Shown: one piece after another, positions 44,680 to 53,677 of the stretch
Position numbering within the stretch: position 1 is the first letter of the stretch
Layout of the letters: each line of letters starts with the position of its first letter
The notes under the pieces: model-generated
What the model saw: the letters and a program-made list of their open reading frames with translations, nothing else
What the model was told of the DNA's origin: nothing
The model's database searches: none
Assembly (NCBI RefSeq): GCF_900167535.1
Contig: NZ_FUYE01000021.1
Coordinates: forward strand, 1 to 60,606
Direction of reading: 5' to 3'
Origin: Prosthecobacter debontii
Lineage (GTDB): Bacteria; Verrucomicrobiota; Verrucomicrobiia; Verrucomicrobiales; Verrucomicrobiaceae
Length of the DNA stretch: 60,606 bases
Program-made: the position numbers and the translations under genes

Positions 44680-45639
44680 ATGTCAGTCGAAACATTGACT
44701 TACGAGTCACCTCAATTTTTGCAAAAACTCACCGGACACGATCTCGCCGGTCTCAAGACCATCGCAGAAGCCCTCCATGTGCAAATCACCAGTCGAGACG
44801 CATGGGTGCGTATCGAAGGTGAAGAAGCCGCCACCTCGGCCACCAAGGAAGTCTTCTCCCAACTTGAACGTGTGCGGCGCCAAGGGGGGGAAATCACCCC
44901 CTCAATGCTACGGCTTATCGTTGAAAGCGTTCTGGTTGAGCATCATGACGGTCCTGCCGATGCCATTATGAATCTGAAGCTGGTGCCTTCCTCGCGGAAA
45001 CCGCCCGTGACGGTCAAGACTCGCGGTCAGATCGCCTATGTTCAGGCCATGCGGGATCACGAGGTGGTCTTTGGCGTCGGGCCAGCCGGCACCGGGAAGA
45101 CCTACCTGGCCATGGCGCAAGGTCTCCATCTGCTACGCGAGAAGGTGGTGCAGCGGCTCGTTCTCACCCGCCCTGCGGTGGAGGCCGGAGAAGCCTTGGG
45201 CTTCCTGCCTGGCGATCTCAAAGAGAAGATCTTTCCTTACCTCCGTCCGCTTTATGACGCGCTCTACGATATGCTGGAGCCTGATGAAGCAGAGCGGATG
45301 ATCGAACGAGGAGCTATTGAAATCGCCCCCCTTGCTTACATGCGAGGACGCACACTCAAAAATGCCTTCATCATCCTGGATGAAGCCCAGAACACCACCA
45401 CTGAACAGATGCTCATGTTCCTGACTCGACTCGGTGAAGGTGCGCGCTGCGTCATCACCGGGGATCCCTCGCAGGTGGACCTGAGACGTCATGTGCGCTC
45501 GGGTCTGCGTGAGGCCGTGGAAGTGCTTCAGGGAGTCGAAGGCGTAAAGTTTGTGAGCTTCCTGTCGAAAGACATCGTCCGCCTCCCGGTCGTGCAAAGA
45601 ATCATCGAAGCCTACGATAAGCACCGTTCTCAAGCTTGA
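44680..45639 (+). CDS. phoH: PhoH-like ATPase
   Basis: A 319-residue PhoH-family protein. The P-loop is GVGPAGTGKT (132-141), Walker B is AFIILDEAQNTT, and further motifs are TRPAVEAGEALGFLPGDL and CVITGDPSQVDL. The N-terminal 100 residues (ITSRDAWVRIEGEE) form a KH-like RNA-binding region, as in family members. PhoH is grouped with ybeY in many bacteria and is linked to RNA metabolism; here it is followed by an HD-domain membrane protein and then ybeY, the usual order. Confidence 0.94.
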   Translation: MSVETLTYESPQFLQKLTGHDLAGLKTIAEALHVQITSRDAWVRIEGEEAATSATKEVFSQLERVRRQGGEITPSMLRLIVESVLVEHHDGPADAIMNLKLVPSSRKPPVTVKTRGQIAYVQAMRDHEVVFGVGPAGTGKTYLAMAQGLHLLREKVVQRLVLTRPAVEAGEALGFLPGDLKEKIFPYLRPLYDALYDMLEPDEAERMIERGAIEIAPLAYMRGRTLKNAFIILDEAQNTTTEQMLMFLTRLGEGARCVITGDPSQVDLRRHVRSGLREAVEVLQGVEGVKFVSFLSKDIVRLPVVQRIIEAYDKHRSQA

Positions 45640-45648
45640 TTGCTGCTG

Positions 45649-45682
45649 GCTCGAAATATGTTCTTATGAACATATTTCGAGC
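45649..45682. promoter_or_regulatory. Perfect 15-bp hairpin between phoH and the HD gene
   Basis: GCTCGAAATATGTTC (45649-45663) and its exact complement (45668-45682) enclose a TTAT loop. It is one of the strongest inverted repeats in the window. Only AAAAAC follows, so on the plus strand it is not a standard terminator. It could be an operator or an RNA-processing site in the phoH-pgpH-ybeY transcript. Confidence 0.55.
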
Positions 45683-45751
45683 AAAAACGCCTCTTGTAGG
45701 TCGTAGAGTCTGTGTTAGTCTGGCATTCAGACTTTCTCGAAAATCCCACTC

Positions 45752-47443
45752 ATGTTCGATTCCATTCGCCGGGCAAAATTGCAAAGAGCGGGGCTTTCCT
45801 GTGGGAAACGACGGCTCAAGCATCAAGAGGGAGATCTGGTGGATGAATTACGGACTCATCCCGCGGCGACCGTGGCGGTTTATGCCGCGTTTTTCCTCGT
45901 GCTGGGTTTGTTGATGAAAATGGGGGCAGCCGTGATTCCGGGCACCGTTACTCCACAGCCAATCGCCTACATCTGCATGGCGGCCATCGCTTCGGCCTTG
46001 GTCGTTCATCTGCGGGTGGCCTTACGTGAAGATGTGGAGGACAATGCGGAGCTAGCGCTGGTGCTTGGCACCATTCTCCTCCAGATGGCGGCCAACGTGG
46101 CGATGCTGGACTACGGTAACCAGCAGAGTTGGACAGGGGCGCTCTTAGTTGTGGCCATGCCACACGCCTTTGCACCGCTGGTGCTGTCCGTGATTCTGGG
46201 CCGCCGCATGGGGCTTTTTGCCGCGATCTACTCCACGCTACTGGGCTCGATGGTCTGCGTCGCCGTGAATCCCATCACTTATCTTGCGAGTTCATCGCTG
46301 ATCGGTTTCTTGGTGGTGCTTTTCACCAAACGTGTTCGCCGCCGTAACCGCCTGTTCATGTCCGGCCTTTACATCGGTGGAGTCGCCTCGCTTTTTTCAT
46401 TGCTGCTCTATGAGGCCTCCGGCACCGGGCTCGGGGCTGTCTCAGTGGGCCGCATGCTAGGTGTGCCTTTGGCCACAGGCATGATCACCGGCTTGCTCGT
46501 CGGGGGCTTGCTGCCTGTGATCGAGAGTATTTTCGGCGTCACCACTGAGATCTCCTGGCTGGAACTTGCGGATCTGAACCACCCGTTGATGAAACGCCTC
46601 AGCATCGAGGCTCCCGGCACCTATCACCACAGCCTCGTCGTGGCCAATCTTTCTGAAGCCGCCGCCGAAGCCATCGGTGCCAATGCCGCGATGACTCGCG
46701 TTTGCGCTTATTTCCATGACATTGGCAAGCTCACCAAGCCAGAGTATTTCATCGAGAACATGGATCCGTCGGATAATCCGCACGATGATCTGACGGCGCG
46801 GATGAGCGCCCTGATCTTAATCGCCCATGTCAAAGACGGCGTTGATTTGGCCATTAAGCACAAGCTCAATGTCAGCATCATCGATGTCATCGAGCAGCAC
46901 CACGGCACCTCCTTGGCCTGGTATTTTTACAAGCGTGCCCTTGAGCAAAAAGCCGAAATGATTCGTCTGGTGGAACAGGGTAAATCCAAAGAAGACGATG
47001 TGCCTCAGGTGAGTGAAGGCGTCTTCCGTTATCCTGGCCCAACACCACAGTTCAAAGAATCCGCCATCATCTCTCTGGCAGATGCCGTTGAGAGCGCCTC
47101 TCGCACCTTGGAGAAACCCAATGCCTCTCGCATTGAAGCTCTGGTGGATGACTTGGTCATGGACCGCATGAAGGACGGCCAGCTTGATGAGTGCGACCTG
47201 ACCATTGCCGATCTCGCCAAGGTCAAAGCCAGCTTTGTGAAGACCCTGCTGAGCATGATGCACAGCCGCATTAAATACCAAAAAGCAGCGGAAACCTCAA
47301 ACGTCAGCACCAACCTCATTCCTAAAGAAGGCAGCTCGACGCCTGCCCCTGCGGTGCATGATGGCAACACACTGGTCATGGACTCTCCCTATGCAACTGG
47401 TGATAAAAAACGCCAGGGGCGCAAGCCGCCTTCTGCCGCCTAA
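45752..47443 (+). CDS. HD-domain membrane phosphohydrolase (PgpH-like)
   Basis: A 563-residue protein of the 7TMR-HD (YqfF/PgpH) family, whose characterised members hydrolyse cyclic di-AMP. The first membrane helix is at about 43-60, six further helices span about 75-250, and the HD domain follows: TYHHSLVVANL (His292, His293) and YFHDIGKLTKPEYF (His322-Asp323). The large extracytoplasmic domain normally found between helix 1 and helix 2 (about 250 residues) is absent. It lies between phoH and ybeY in the usual order, 112 bases after phoH and 70 before ybeY. The nucleotide substrate is inferred, not shown. Confidence 0.88.
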   Translation: MFDSIRRAKLQRAGLSCGKRRLKHQEGDLVDELRTHPAATVAVYAAFFLVLGLLMKMGAAVIPGTVTPQPIAYICMAAIASALVVHLRVALREDVEDNAELALVLGTILLQMAANVAMLDYGNQQSWTGALLVVAMPHAFAPLVLSVILGRRMGLFAAIYSTLLGSMVCVAVNPITYLASSSLIGFLVVLFTKRVRRRNRLFMSGLYIGGVASLFSLLLYEASGTGLGAVSVGRMLGVPLATGMITGLLVGGLLPVIESIFGVTTEISWLELADLNHPLMKRLSIEAPGTYHHSLVVANLSEAAAEAIGANAAMTRVCAYFHDIGKLTKPEYFIENMDPSDNPHDDLTARMSALILIAHVKDGVDLAIKHKLNVSIIDVIEQHHGTSLAWYFYKRALEQKAEMIRLVEQGKSKEDDVPQVSEGVFRYPGPTPQFKESAIISLADAVESASRTLEKPNASRIEALVDDLVMDRMKDGQLDECDLTIADLAKVKASFVKTLLSMMHSRIKYQKAAETSNVSTNLIPKEGSSTPAPAVHDGNTLVMDSPYATGDKKRQGRKPPSAA

Positions 47444-47513
47444 CCATTTTTGGCAAGGTTCTCGATAAGGCGAGAACTGATTCCCGCTCCGCTTTGATCC
47501 TGCCCATTCAGCA

Positions 47514-47942
47514 ATGGCCAAGCTATCCCTTTACAACCGCCAGAAAACTCATCGACCTGATCTGCCCTGGTTACGCCGCATCGTCAAAGCAGCTTTTCCT
47601 CTTTGCCTCGCTCAAACGAGATCTCCTGACGCCCCGCTGCACCAATTGGAAGAGATCGAGATCACCATCATCTCGGATGAAGCCATTGCTGAGGTTCATG
47701 CCGAGTTTCTCGATGATCCCACCCCTACGGATGTGATCACCTTTCATCATGGAGAGATCCTGGTCAGCGCAGATACGGCGCTTCGCCAAGGGAGTGAACA
47801 TGGACAGGCATTGAATCATGAACTCGCCCTCTACATGATCCACGGCCTCATGCACCTCGGAGGTTGGGACGACCATGAAGCTGAAGAAGCCGCCGAGATG
47901 GCGCAAAGACAGCAGGTCGTGCTAGAGAGTTGTTTGGGATAA
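47514..47942 (+). CDS. ybeY: Endoribonuclease YbeY
   Basis: A 142-residue protein of the UPF0054/YbeY family, a metal-dependent RNase in 16S rRNA maturation and ribosome quality control. The active-site segment is HGLMHLGGWDDH: His110 and His114 are in place, while the usual G-Y-D-H end appears as G-W-D-D-H with one extra residue, so either Asp120 or His121 may be the third ligand. The family motif PTDVITFHHGEI is also present. It closes the phoH-pgpH-ybeY cluster and is convergent with thyA. Confidence 0.93.
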   Translation: MAKLSLYNRQKTHRPDLPWLRRIVKAAFPLCLAQTRSPDAPLHQLEEIEITIISDEAIAEVHAEFLDDPTPTDVITFHHGEILVSADTALRQGSEHGQALNHELALYMIHGLMHLGGWDDHEAEEAAEMAQRQQVVLESCLG

Positions 47943-47988
47943 GCAGAAGAACAAACGCATGGGTTGAACCTGCGTCCCCACTTCTCTT

Positions 47989-48786
47989 TTAAACCGCAAT
48001 CGGTGCCTTGATGGCCGGATGCGGGTCGTAGCCTTCCAGCGTAAAGTCCTCGTAAGTGAAGGCAAAGAGGTCTTTGACCTCAGGATTGATCTTCATCACA
48101 GGTAAAGGACGTGGCTCACGGGTGAGTTGGAGTTTAGCTTGCTCCAGGTGGTTGGCATACAAATGCAAATCCCCAAAGGTGTGGACGAAGTCTCCGGGTT
48201 CCAGATCGCAGACCTGAGCGACCATCATCGTCAGCAAGGCATAACTAGCGATGTTGAACGGCACCCCAAGAAAGAGGTCGGCACTGCGCTGATAGAGTTG
48301 GCAGCTTAATTTACCCTGATCGACAAAGAACTGAAACAGGCAATGGCAGGGAGGAAGTGCCATCTGATCGACCACGGCGACGTTCCAGGCGCTGACGATG
48401 TGCCTCCGGCTCGAGGGGTTTTTGCGGATGCCTTCCACCAGCTTGGTGATTTGGTCCACAGGTGCGGCCTCCGGTGCCCCCTGCCAACGGCGCCACTGGG
48501 CTCCATAGACGGGACCAAGATCACCGCTTTCATCGGCCCACTCATCCCAGATGGTGACTTTGTTTTCCTGAAGGTAACGAATGTTGGTGTCACCTTTGAG
48601 GAACCAAAGCAGCTCGTGGATGATGCTACGCAGATGGAGCTTTTTGGTCGTGACGACGGGAAAACCCGCCTGGAGGTCATAGCGGCTTTGTTCACCAAAG
48701 ACTGAATAGGCGCCTGTGCCGGTGCGATCTTCACGGTAGCTGCCGTGGTCGAGGACTTTCCGGAGGAGGCGGTGATATTCGTTCAT
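47989..48786 (-). CDS. thyA: Thymidylate synthase
   Basis: A 265-residue enzyme that methylates dUMP to dTMP using methylene-tetrahydrofolate. The catalytic Cys147 lies in [11 protein letters not shown]; other hallmarks are [49 protein letters not shown] and [12 protein letters not shown]. The length is that of the short bacterial form. No folA follows within the window. It lies 63 bases downstream of ilvE on the same strand, with a hairpin between them. Confidence 0.97.
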   Translation of the reverse strand: MNEYHRLLRKVLDHGSYREDRTGTGAYSVFGEQSRYDLQAGFPVVTTKKLHLRSIIHELLWFLKGDTNIRYLQENKVTIWDEWADESGDLGPVYGAQWRRWQGAPEAAPVDQITKLVEGIRKNPSSRRHIVSAWNVAVVDQMALPPCHCLFQFFVDQGKLSCQLYQRSADLFLGVPFNIASYALLTMMVAQVCDLEPGDFVHTFGDLHLYANHLEQAKLQLTREPRPLPVMKINPEVKDLFAFTYEDFTLEGYDPHPAIKAPIAV

Positions 48787-48803
48787 GGCATCACGGAAGC
48801 GGA

Positions 48804-48832
48804 ATGGAGGGCGTTTGGCGTCTGCCCTCCAT
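48804..48832 (-). terminator. Hairpin between ilvE and thyA
   Basis: ATGGAGGGC (48804-48812) pairs with GCCCTCCAT (48824-48832), a 9-bp stem just after the ilvE stop codon on the minus strand. T-richness after it is poor, so it may be a Rho-assisted terminator or an attenuator ahead of thyA. Confidence 0.45.
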
Positions 48833-48849
48833 CCTTTCAGACTGCAGCT

Positions 48850-49743
48850 TTAGGCAGAGTAGGGGACAGGGGTGCCTGTGGAGTTTGCCAGAGCTTTGAA
48901 CTTCTGGATGATCTCCAAAGTCAACTTACCTGGCTTGCCATCACCGATAGGGCGGCGATCATATTGAACGGCAGGGATGACTTCAGCGGCGGTGCCAGTG
49001 AGGAAGCACTCGTCCGCTGTGTAGATCTCATGACGGGTCATGGTCACTTCGTGGACCGTGAGGCCCATCTCGCGCATGACCTCAATGACGGCTTGACGGG
49101 TGATGCCATCCAGCGCGCCACTGGCGATGGTGGGGGTGTAAACTTGCCCCTTCTTGATGATGAAGATGTTATCGCCCGTGCACTCAGCCACATAGCCCTG
49201 TTCATTGAGCATGATGCCTTCTTCACATCCGGCCTGGATGCACTCGATCTTGGCCATGATGTTGTTCAGGTAGTTCAGGCTTTTCACCTGTGGGCTCAGG
49301 GCCGCCGGAGTCGGACGGCGGGTGGCACAGGTGATCAGGTTGAGACCGGTCTCATACTTCTCTTTGGCATAGAGTGTGATGCCGCTGGCGATGATGATGA
49401 TGCCTGCTTTTGGGCACTGGTAAGGGTTCAACCCCAGGGAACCCACACCGCGGGTGATGACGAGGCGGATGTAGCCATCGCGCAGATTGTTAGCTGCCAC
49501 GGTCTCCACGGTGGCCTTTTCCATTTCTTCGATGGAGATCGGGATGGTGAGGCAGATGGAGCGGGCACTTTCATAGAGACGCACCAGGTGCTCTGTCAGG
49601 CGAAAGACGCGACCGTTGTAAATGCGGATGCCCTCGAAGCAGCCATCACCATACAGCAGCCCGTGATCGAAGACCGAGACCTTAGCCTCGGATTCAGGAA
49701 CGAGTTTGCCGTCGAGATAGATGAGCAGGTTGGAGGTGGCCAT
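48850..49743 (-). CDS. ilvE: Branched-chain amino acid aminotransferase
   Basis: A 297-residue fold-type IV PLP aminotransferase. The PLP Lys154 lies in SPQVKSLNYLNN, and Glu187 of YVAECTGDNIF contacts the pyridine nitrogen. FDHGLLYGDGCFEGIRIYNG is the typical N-terminal motif and FLTGTAAEVIP the C-terminal one. It interconverts branched-chain amino acids and keto acids; D-amino-acid transaminases share this fold, but the motif set favours IlvE. I chose the Met at 49743; the upstream frame overlaps the ACT gene. The ACT-domain gene upstream may regulate a related step. Confidence 0.92.
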   Translation of the reverse strand: MATSNLLIYLDGKLVPESEAKVSVFDHGLLYGDGCFEGIRIYNGRVFRLTEHLVRLYESARSICLTIPISIEEMEKATVETVAANNLRDGYIRLVITRGVGSLGLNPYQCPKAGIIIIASGITLYAKEKYETGLNLITCATRRPTPAALSPQVKSLNYLNNIMAKIECIQAGCEEGIMLNEQGYVAECTGDNIFIIKKGQVYTPTIASGALDGITRQAVIEVMREMGLTVHEVTMTRHEIYTADECFLTGTAAEVIPAVQYDRRPIGDGKPGKLTLEIIQKFKALANSTGTPVPYSA

Positions 49744-49840
49744 GATAAAGGGTGGGGAGGGGCGTGAGAATGCCAGTGAGAAGCTTCTTTGCAAGTCTGT
49801 GCTTACAGAAGCTAACAAAGACGCGTGTGGGGACGAGAGT

Positions 49841-50317
49841 TTATCGGCTAAGATCACTCTGGCAGAGCACCCGGAACCCTGCACCGCCGAGGACGTCCCC
49901 GGCCATTTCCACATCATCACAGTGGAGCACGAAGAGTGGGAAGTGGTTCGGACGCACCAGCATCGGGTAACAGAATTCAATGTTGAGCTCCGCAGCCAGA
50001 AGGGCGGAGAGGCATTCTGTCAGTCGATGCACGGTTTCATTGAGCTCCACGACGATGATTTGGCAGTCGATGTAAGGGATGCCTTTCTCAATGAATAGAA
50101 GGGCTGCGCCTTCGGGGTCACTCAAGATCAAGCGGACGAGGGTCATTTCCGTCGTGTCCTGCATGGACAACCCCAGGACCTCGATTGAGTTTTCCTGAAG
50201 CAGTTTGATGAGGGCCATCAAGGACCCGACACGATTAGGCAGAAAGACAGAGAGTTGCCGGATGGGACTGCCTTTAGTCGTGGCTTGAGCGGTTTCTTGC
50301 AGGGAATCGGACTGCAT
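49841..50317 (-). CDS. ACT-domain regulatory protein
   Basis: A 158-residue protein with two ACT-like units: about residues 18-88 (IRQLSVFLPNRVGSLMALIK, ENSIEVLGLSMQD) and about 90-150 (LFIEKGIPYIDCQIIVVELN, PLFVLHCDDVEMAG). ACT domains bind amino acids and regulate their metabolism. It lies 97 bases upstream of ilvE on the same strand, so a role in sensing branched-chain amino acids is possible. It has no catalytic domain. It is distinct from IlvN-type acetolactate synthase subunits, although of similar length. Confidence 0.82.
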   Translation of the reverse strand: MQSDSLQETAQATTKGSPIRQLSVFLPNRVGSLMALIKLLQENSIEVLGLSMQDTTEMTLVRLILSDPEGAALLFIEKGIPYIDCQIIVVELNETVHRLTECLSALLAAELNIEFCYPMLVRPNHFPLFVLHCDDVEMAGDVLGGAGFRVLCQSDLSR

Positions 50318-50361
50318 AAGGAGAAGATGGAGAGCGAAGTTACCAAAACGAAAGCTAACCT

Positions 50362-50787
50362 CTAACCTGCCGGACCGATGGCAGAGCGAGATTCATCAAA
50401 CAAGGTGACACGCATCGGGATCGTCGCCAGAGACTGACCGGCGAGATCTAAAACCCAGCGGTAAACCCCCTGTTTCTCAATGCGGAGACGTTGAAGATTC
50501 AGCACGATGTTACGGGTGACGAAGGGCACGAAATTCGAAGGGAAACTGACATCCACCACGGACTCGAGCGCAGGCAGGCATTCCTGGCCGGAGGGATCGA
50601 TGCAACGAATGAAAAACTGGTGCCTGCCGCTATCCATGGGCTCGAACATGAGCCGAATGACCAGGGCGCAATGCGGGTGCACGACGGGAAACTCACGGGC
50701 GCAGAGAGTATCGAAGGCCCCGAGAACGCAGAGCTTGCCGGAGTAGTCTGAAGCGGAGTCGCAGAGGGTAGCGAGCTGGACTGTCAT
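50362..50787 (-). CDS. DUF6941-type hypothetical protein
   Basis: A 141-residue protein. The start at 50787 (MTVQLATLCDSASDYSGKL) fits what I recall of DUF6941, which begins with a similar C-D-x-A-x4-G-K-L pattern and the following LGAFDTLCAREFP. The frame is open to 50964, but that part overlaps the end of PBP2. It is a single beta-rich domain (CALVIRLMFEPMDSGRHQFF, YRWVLDLAGQSLATIPMRV). Function is unknown. It lies 22 bases downstream of PBP2 on the same strand and is probably co-transcribed. Confidence 0.7.
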   Translation of the reverse strand: MTVQLATLCDSASDYSGKLCVLGAFDTLCAREFPVVHPHCALVIRLMFEPMDSGRHQFFIRCIDPSGQECLPALESVVDVSFPSNFVPFVTRNIVLNLQRLRIEKQGVYRWVLDLAGQSLATIPMRVTLFDESRSAIGPAG

Positions 50788-50809
50788 GAAGGTTAAATAC
50801 GATCTGAAC

Positions 50810-52858
50810 TCAAGGGCCGCGCTTGAAGAGTCGGCGGAAGAAACCTCCGAGCGTTTTCTGCTCAGGTGGAGGGGGCGGAGGGGCTGCTTCAGCGGGACGT
50901 GCCGTCTCGGCGGCGGCGACCCCATCCATCTGCCCTTCATCCACAGGAACAGCTTGGGGCACATCTTTCATCGCGTTTACGAGGGGGTCGTCTGTCGGAG
51001 CGCCCTCAAAGTATTTGGTGAACACCTCATTCACAATCGGGGCCGCCACCGCGCCACCGCTGACAGTTTCCCCTGGGCTACCTTCATAGACCACGGCAAA
51101 GGCCAGCACTGGCTGGCTGGCTGGGAGGAATCCGGTAAACCAAGCGAGGTTTTGATCCGTGGGAATACGCCATTGCGCCGTGCCGGTTTTACCAGCGATC
51201 TGCGCCTTTTTGATACCAGCTGCACGGCCCGTGCCGCCACTGCCAGACACCACCGCGACCATGCCTTTGATCACGGTATCGCGAGCGATAGGATCGAGGT
51301 TGACTTGACGACGGACGCTGGGTTCGGCGGCATCGACGACGATTTCGCCAATGGTCTGCACCTGTTTCACAAGCCGAGGTTGAGGCATATTCACCCCGTC
51401 GGCGAGTGCAGCCATGGCTTGGCAGGTTTGCAGGGGGGAGACGAGCACGGCACCCTGACCGATGGAGATGTTAGCCAATTCACCGCCGAGGATTTTATGG
51501 TCGGCATTGGTTGGAACATTGCCTTTGGCTTCCGCCTTCAAGGGAATCCCAGTGCGCTCACCGAAGCCCATGCGGAGAGCCATGTTGGTGATCGGGTCTG
51601 CACCTGCTTGCAGGGCAGCTTGGTAGAACCAAGTGTTGCACGAACGCTTGATGGCCGTGATGACGTTCATCGGCCCTTCATCGGATTTGGTGTTCCAGTT
51701 GTTGAAATAGCGGTCACCGACTAGGAACGAAGTGCCGCAGTTAAAGGCCGTGGACGGGCCCACCTGTCCGCTTTCCAGGGCTCCGAGGGCGGTGATGATC
51801 TTGAAGGTCGAAGCTGGCGGATACTCGCCACGGAAGGCACGGGCCAGTGTGGGCTTCTTGGGATCGTTGGCCAGTTCTTCCCAGCGTGCGCTGCGGATGC
51901 CTGGGATGAATTCGTTGAGGTTGAATCCTGGATTCGATGCCATGGCCAGAATGTCACCGTTACGCACATCCATGATCACCATCGAGCCCCCATTGCGGGC
52001 AGATTTTTTCAGCGCGTTTTCTGCATACTTCTGAAGGTTGAAGTCCAGGGTAGTGACGACCGTGCGGCCGGGGGAAGGGCGGCGCAGCACCTCATCAGCC
52101 AGGAGTTTACCATCGGGATCGAAGAGCAGATTGATCTCGCCGGGGAGGCCCTTGAGCCAAGTGTCGAAGGTGACTTCAAGACCTTCACGGCCTTCCATTT
52201 CCTCGAACAACTGATCTCCGTCCGCAATCGGACCTTGGGGCAGGGGGCGAGTCTTGCCCGTGTATCCGATGATGTGGCAAGCGCAGTCGTCTTTGGGGTA
52301 AGTACGAATGTAGGCGGGTTGAAGTAGAAGGCCCTGACCCAGATGTGAAGCCAGTAGCTTTTGTTGTTCAGGGGTGATTTCGACATTCAGGCCCTCTTCA
52401 ATGCTGAAGACCAGAGGTAACCAGCGACGGTGCTCATAATGGCTGAGCAGACGATCATCAGGCAGTGACCAGTTTTTCCCGAGGAGGCGGTTCGCTTCCG
52501 CGATCTTGCCCTTCGCGTAGTTCAGGATGGCCTCAGGCGTCGCCTTGGGCATGAAGGGGAAGTTGAGCGCCAGATAATGGACCACTCGATTGGTTGCTAA
52601 GGCCACGCCATTGCGATCCACAATCTGTCCACGGGGAGCCGGGATGCTCAGCCGCATGGTGCGGGCTTCTTTCTGGGTCAGCAAAGTGGCTGAAAGGTCG
52701 CCCTTTTTTTCGTCATTCTTCTGCGATCCAATGGCGGAGACATTCTGCATCGGCACAGCCTTAGGGACATCCTGAGCTGGGCTGTCAAAGGCGGCAGCGA
52801 CGGAAAGACAGGCAAGGACAACCAGCGGATGCCTGGAGCGGTGATACACAGTCTGCAT
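50810..52858 (-). CDS. mrdA: Penicillin-binding protein 2 (transpeptidase)
   Basis: A 682-residue class B PBP. The transpeptidase motifs are complete: S-x-x-K in YPPASTFKII (Ser350, Lys353), S-x-N in RSCNTWF (Ser406, Asn408), and K-T-G in IAGKTGTAQW (557-559). The N-terminal pedestal has IPAPRGQIVDRNGVALATN. The hydrophobic segment at the start is short (about residues 11-24, PLVVLACLSVAAAF) and looks more like a signal peptide than the usual long anchor. It should cross-link peptidoglycan during elongation. No rodA, mreC or mreD lies nearby. The C-terminal tail is Pro/Ala-rich. Confidence 0.93.
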   Translation of the reverse strand: MQTVYHRSRHPLVVLACLSVAAAFDSPAQDVPKAVPMQNVSAIGSQKNDEKKGDLSATLLTQKEARTMRLSIPAPRGQIVDRNGVALATNRVVHYLALNFPFMPKATPEAILNYAKGKIAEANRLLGKNWSLPDDRLLSHYEHRRWLPLVFSIEEGLNVEITPEQQKLLASHLGQGLLLQPAYIRTYPKDDCACHIIGYTGKTRPLPQGPIADGDQLFEEMEGREGLEVTFDTWLKGLPGEINLLFDPDGKLLADEVLRRPSPGRTVVTTLDFNLQKYAENALKKSARNGGSMVIMDVRNGDILAMASNPGFNLNEFIPGIRSARWEELANDPKKPTLARAFRGEYPPASTFKIITALGALESGQVGPSTAFNCGTSFLVGDRYFNNWNTKSDEGPMNVITAIKRSCNTWFYQAALQAGADPITNMALRMGFGERTGIPLKAEAKGNVPTNADHKILGGELANISIGQGAVLVSPLQTCQAMAALADGVNMPQPRLVKQVQTIGEIVVDAAEPSVRRQVNLDPIARDTVIKGMVAVVSGSGGTGRAAGIKKAQIAGKTGTAQWRIPTDQNLAWFTGFLPASQPVLAFAVVYEGSPGETVSGGAVAAPIVNEVFTKYFEGAPTDDPLVNAMKDVPQAVPVDEGQMDGVAAAETARPAEAAPPPPPPEQKTLGGFFRRLFKRGP

Positions 52859-52937
52859 GATTGGAAAGCATACGTCCTAGGGGCGGAATGGACGTGTGGC
52901 AAGATGCGGGGAGACAGGGGGCGCGTCAAGACACACC

Positions 52938-53543
52938 TCAGGTTGCAGCCTGGGCCTGCATCAGATTGCGCACATATTTTCCGAGGAGGTCAAACTCCAC
53001 ATTCAACCGTGCTCCGGCTGCTTTCGTGTGGAGGTTGGTCACCTTGAAGGTGTGGGGGATGATCCAGCAGATCACACTCGTGGGGGTGACCTCGGCCGCT
53101 GTCAGGGAGATGCCATCCAGGCAAATGGACCCTTTGGGGATCACCAGTCCGGCTGATTCAGGGGGTAACTCCACCTCCAGGCGGTGGTCCTGGCCCGCTT
53201 CGCTCCAGTCGAGGATACGCACGGTGGCATCCACGTGACCCTGCACAAAATGACCCCCAAATCGGGCGCTCATGCTCATGGCTCGTTCCAGATTGACCAG
53301 ACTTCCTGACTGTAGATCCCCCAGGCTCGTCACCTTGAGAGTTTGCATCAGGAGATCAAAGCTGGCGGTTTGAGCCGACACATCCCACTCCGTCACCGTT
53401 AGACAGCAACCGTTGACGGCCACACTCTCTCCCTCGGTCAGCTCCGCAGCCATGGCACCCACTTGCACGATGAGTCGGGCACTATCGCCTTTCGGCTCCA
53501 GGGAAACAACGGTGCCGGTGGCTTCAACTAGACCAGTAAACAT
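52938..53543 (-). CDS. ribE: Riboflavin synthase alpha subunit
   Basis: A 201-residue enzyme made of two lumazine-binding repeats. It begins with the hallmark MFTGLVEATGTV; VNGCCLTVTE and GHFVQGHVDATV mark the first repeat and its junction, and LDGISLTAAEVTPTSV the second. It dismutates two 6,7-dimethyl-8-ribityllumazine molecules into riboflavin. The remaining rib genes are not in the window. It is on the minus strand between nuoG and PBP2; the 134-base gap to nuoG contains a terminator. Confidence 0.95.
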   Translation of the reverse strand: MFTGLVEATGTVVSLEPKGDSARLIVQVGAMAAELTEGESVAVNGCCLTVTEWDVSAQTASFDLLMQTLKVTSLGDLQSGSLVNLERAMSMSARFGGHFVQGHVDATVRILDWSEAGQDHRLEVELPPESAGLVIPKGSICLDGISLTAAEVTPTSVICWIIPHTFKVTNLHTKAAGARLNVEFDLLGKYVRNLMQAQAAT

Positions 53544-53611
53544 AGTGCCTTTCAGCTACACAGGGATCGTGGAAAGTCGAATGAATGCTGGGGCGCGGAG
53601 AGCGTTCGTGA

Positions 53612-53641
53612 CAAAAAAGAGCCCTGGATAAACCAGGGCTC
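53612..53641 (-). terminator. Rho-independent terminator after nuoG
   Basis: GAGCCCTGG pairs with CCAGGGCTC (53619-53627 with 53633-53641), a 9-bp stem with loop ATAAA. Read on the minus strand it is followed by TTTTTTG. It ends the nuoG transcript. Confidence 0.88.
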
Positions 53642-53677
53642 CAGAAGTTGATCTCAACGCAGGGAATAACACCTTGC

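Noticed and set aside
48745..49767. Plus-strand open frame of 340 residues
   Set aside because: Antisense to ilvE, an unmistakable aminotransferase; the alternative has no signal peptide, domain or start context.
50786..51724. Plus-strand open frame of 312 residues
   Set aside because: Antisense to the PBP2 transpeptidase domain; low-complexity shadow composition.
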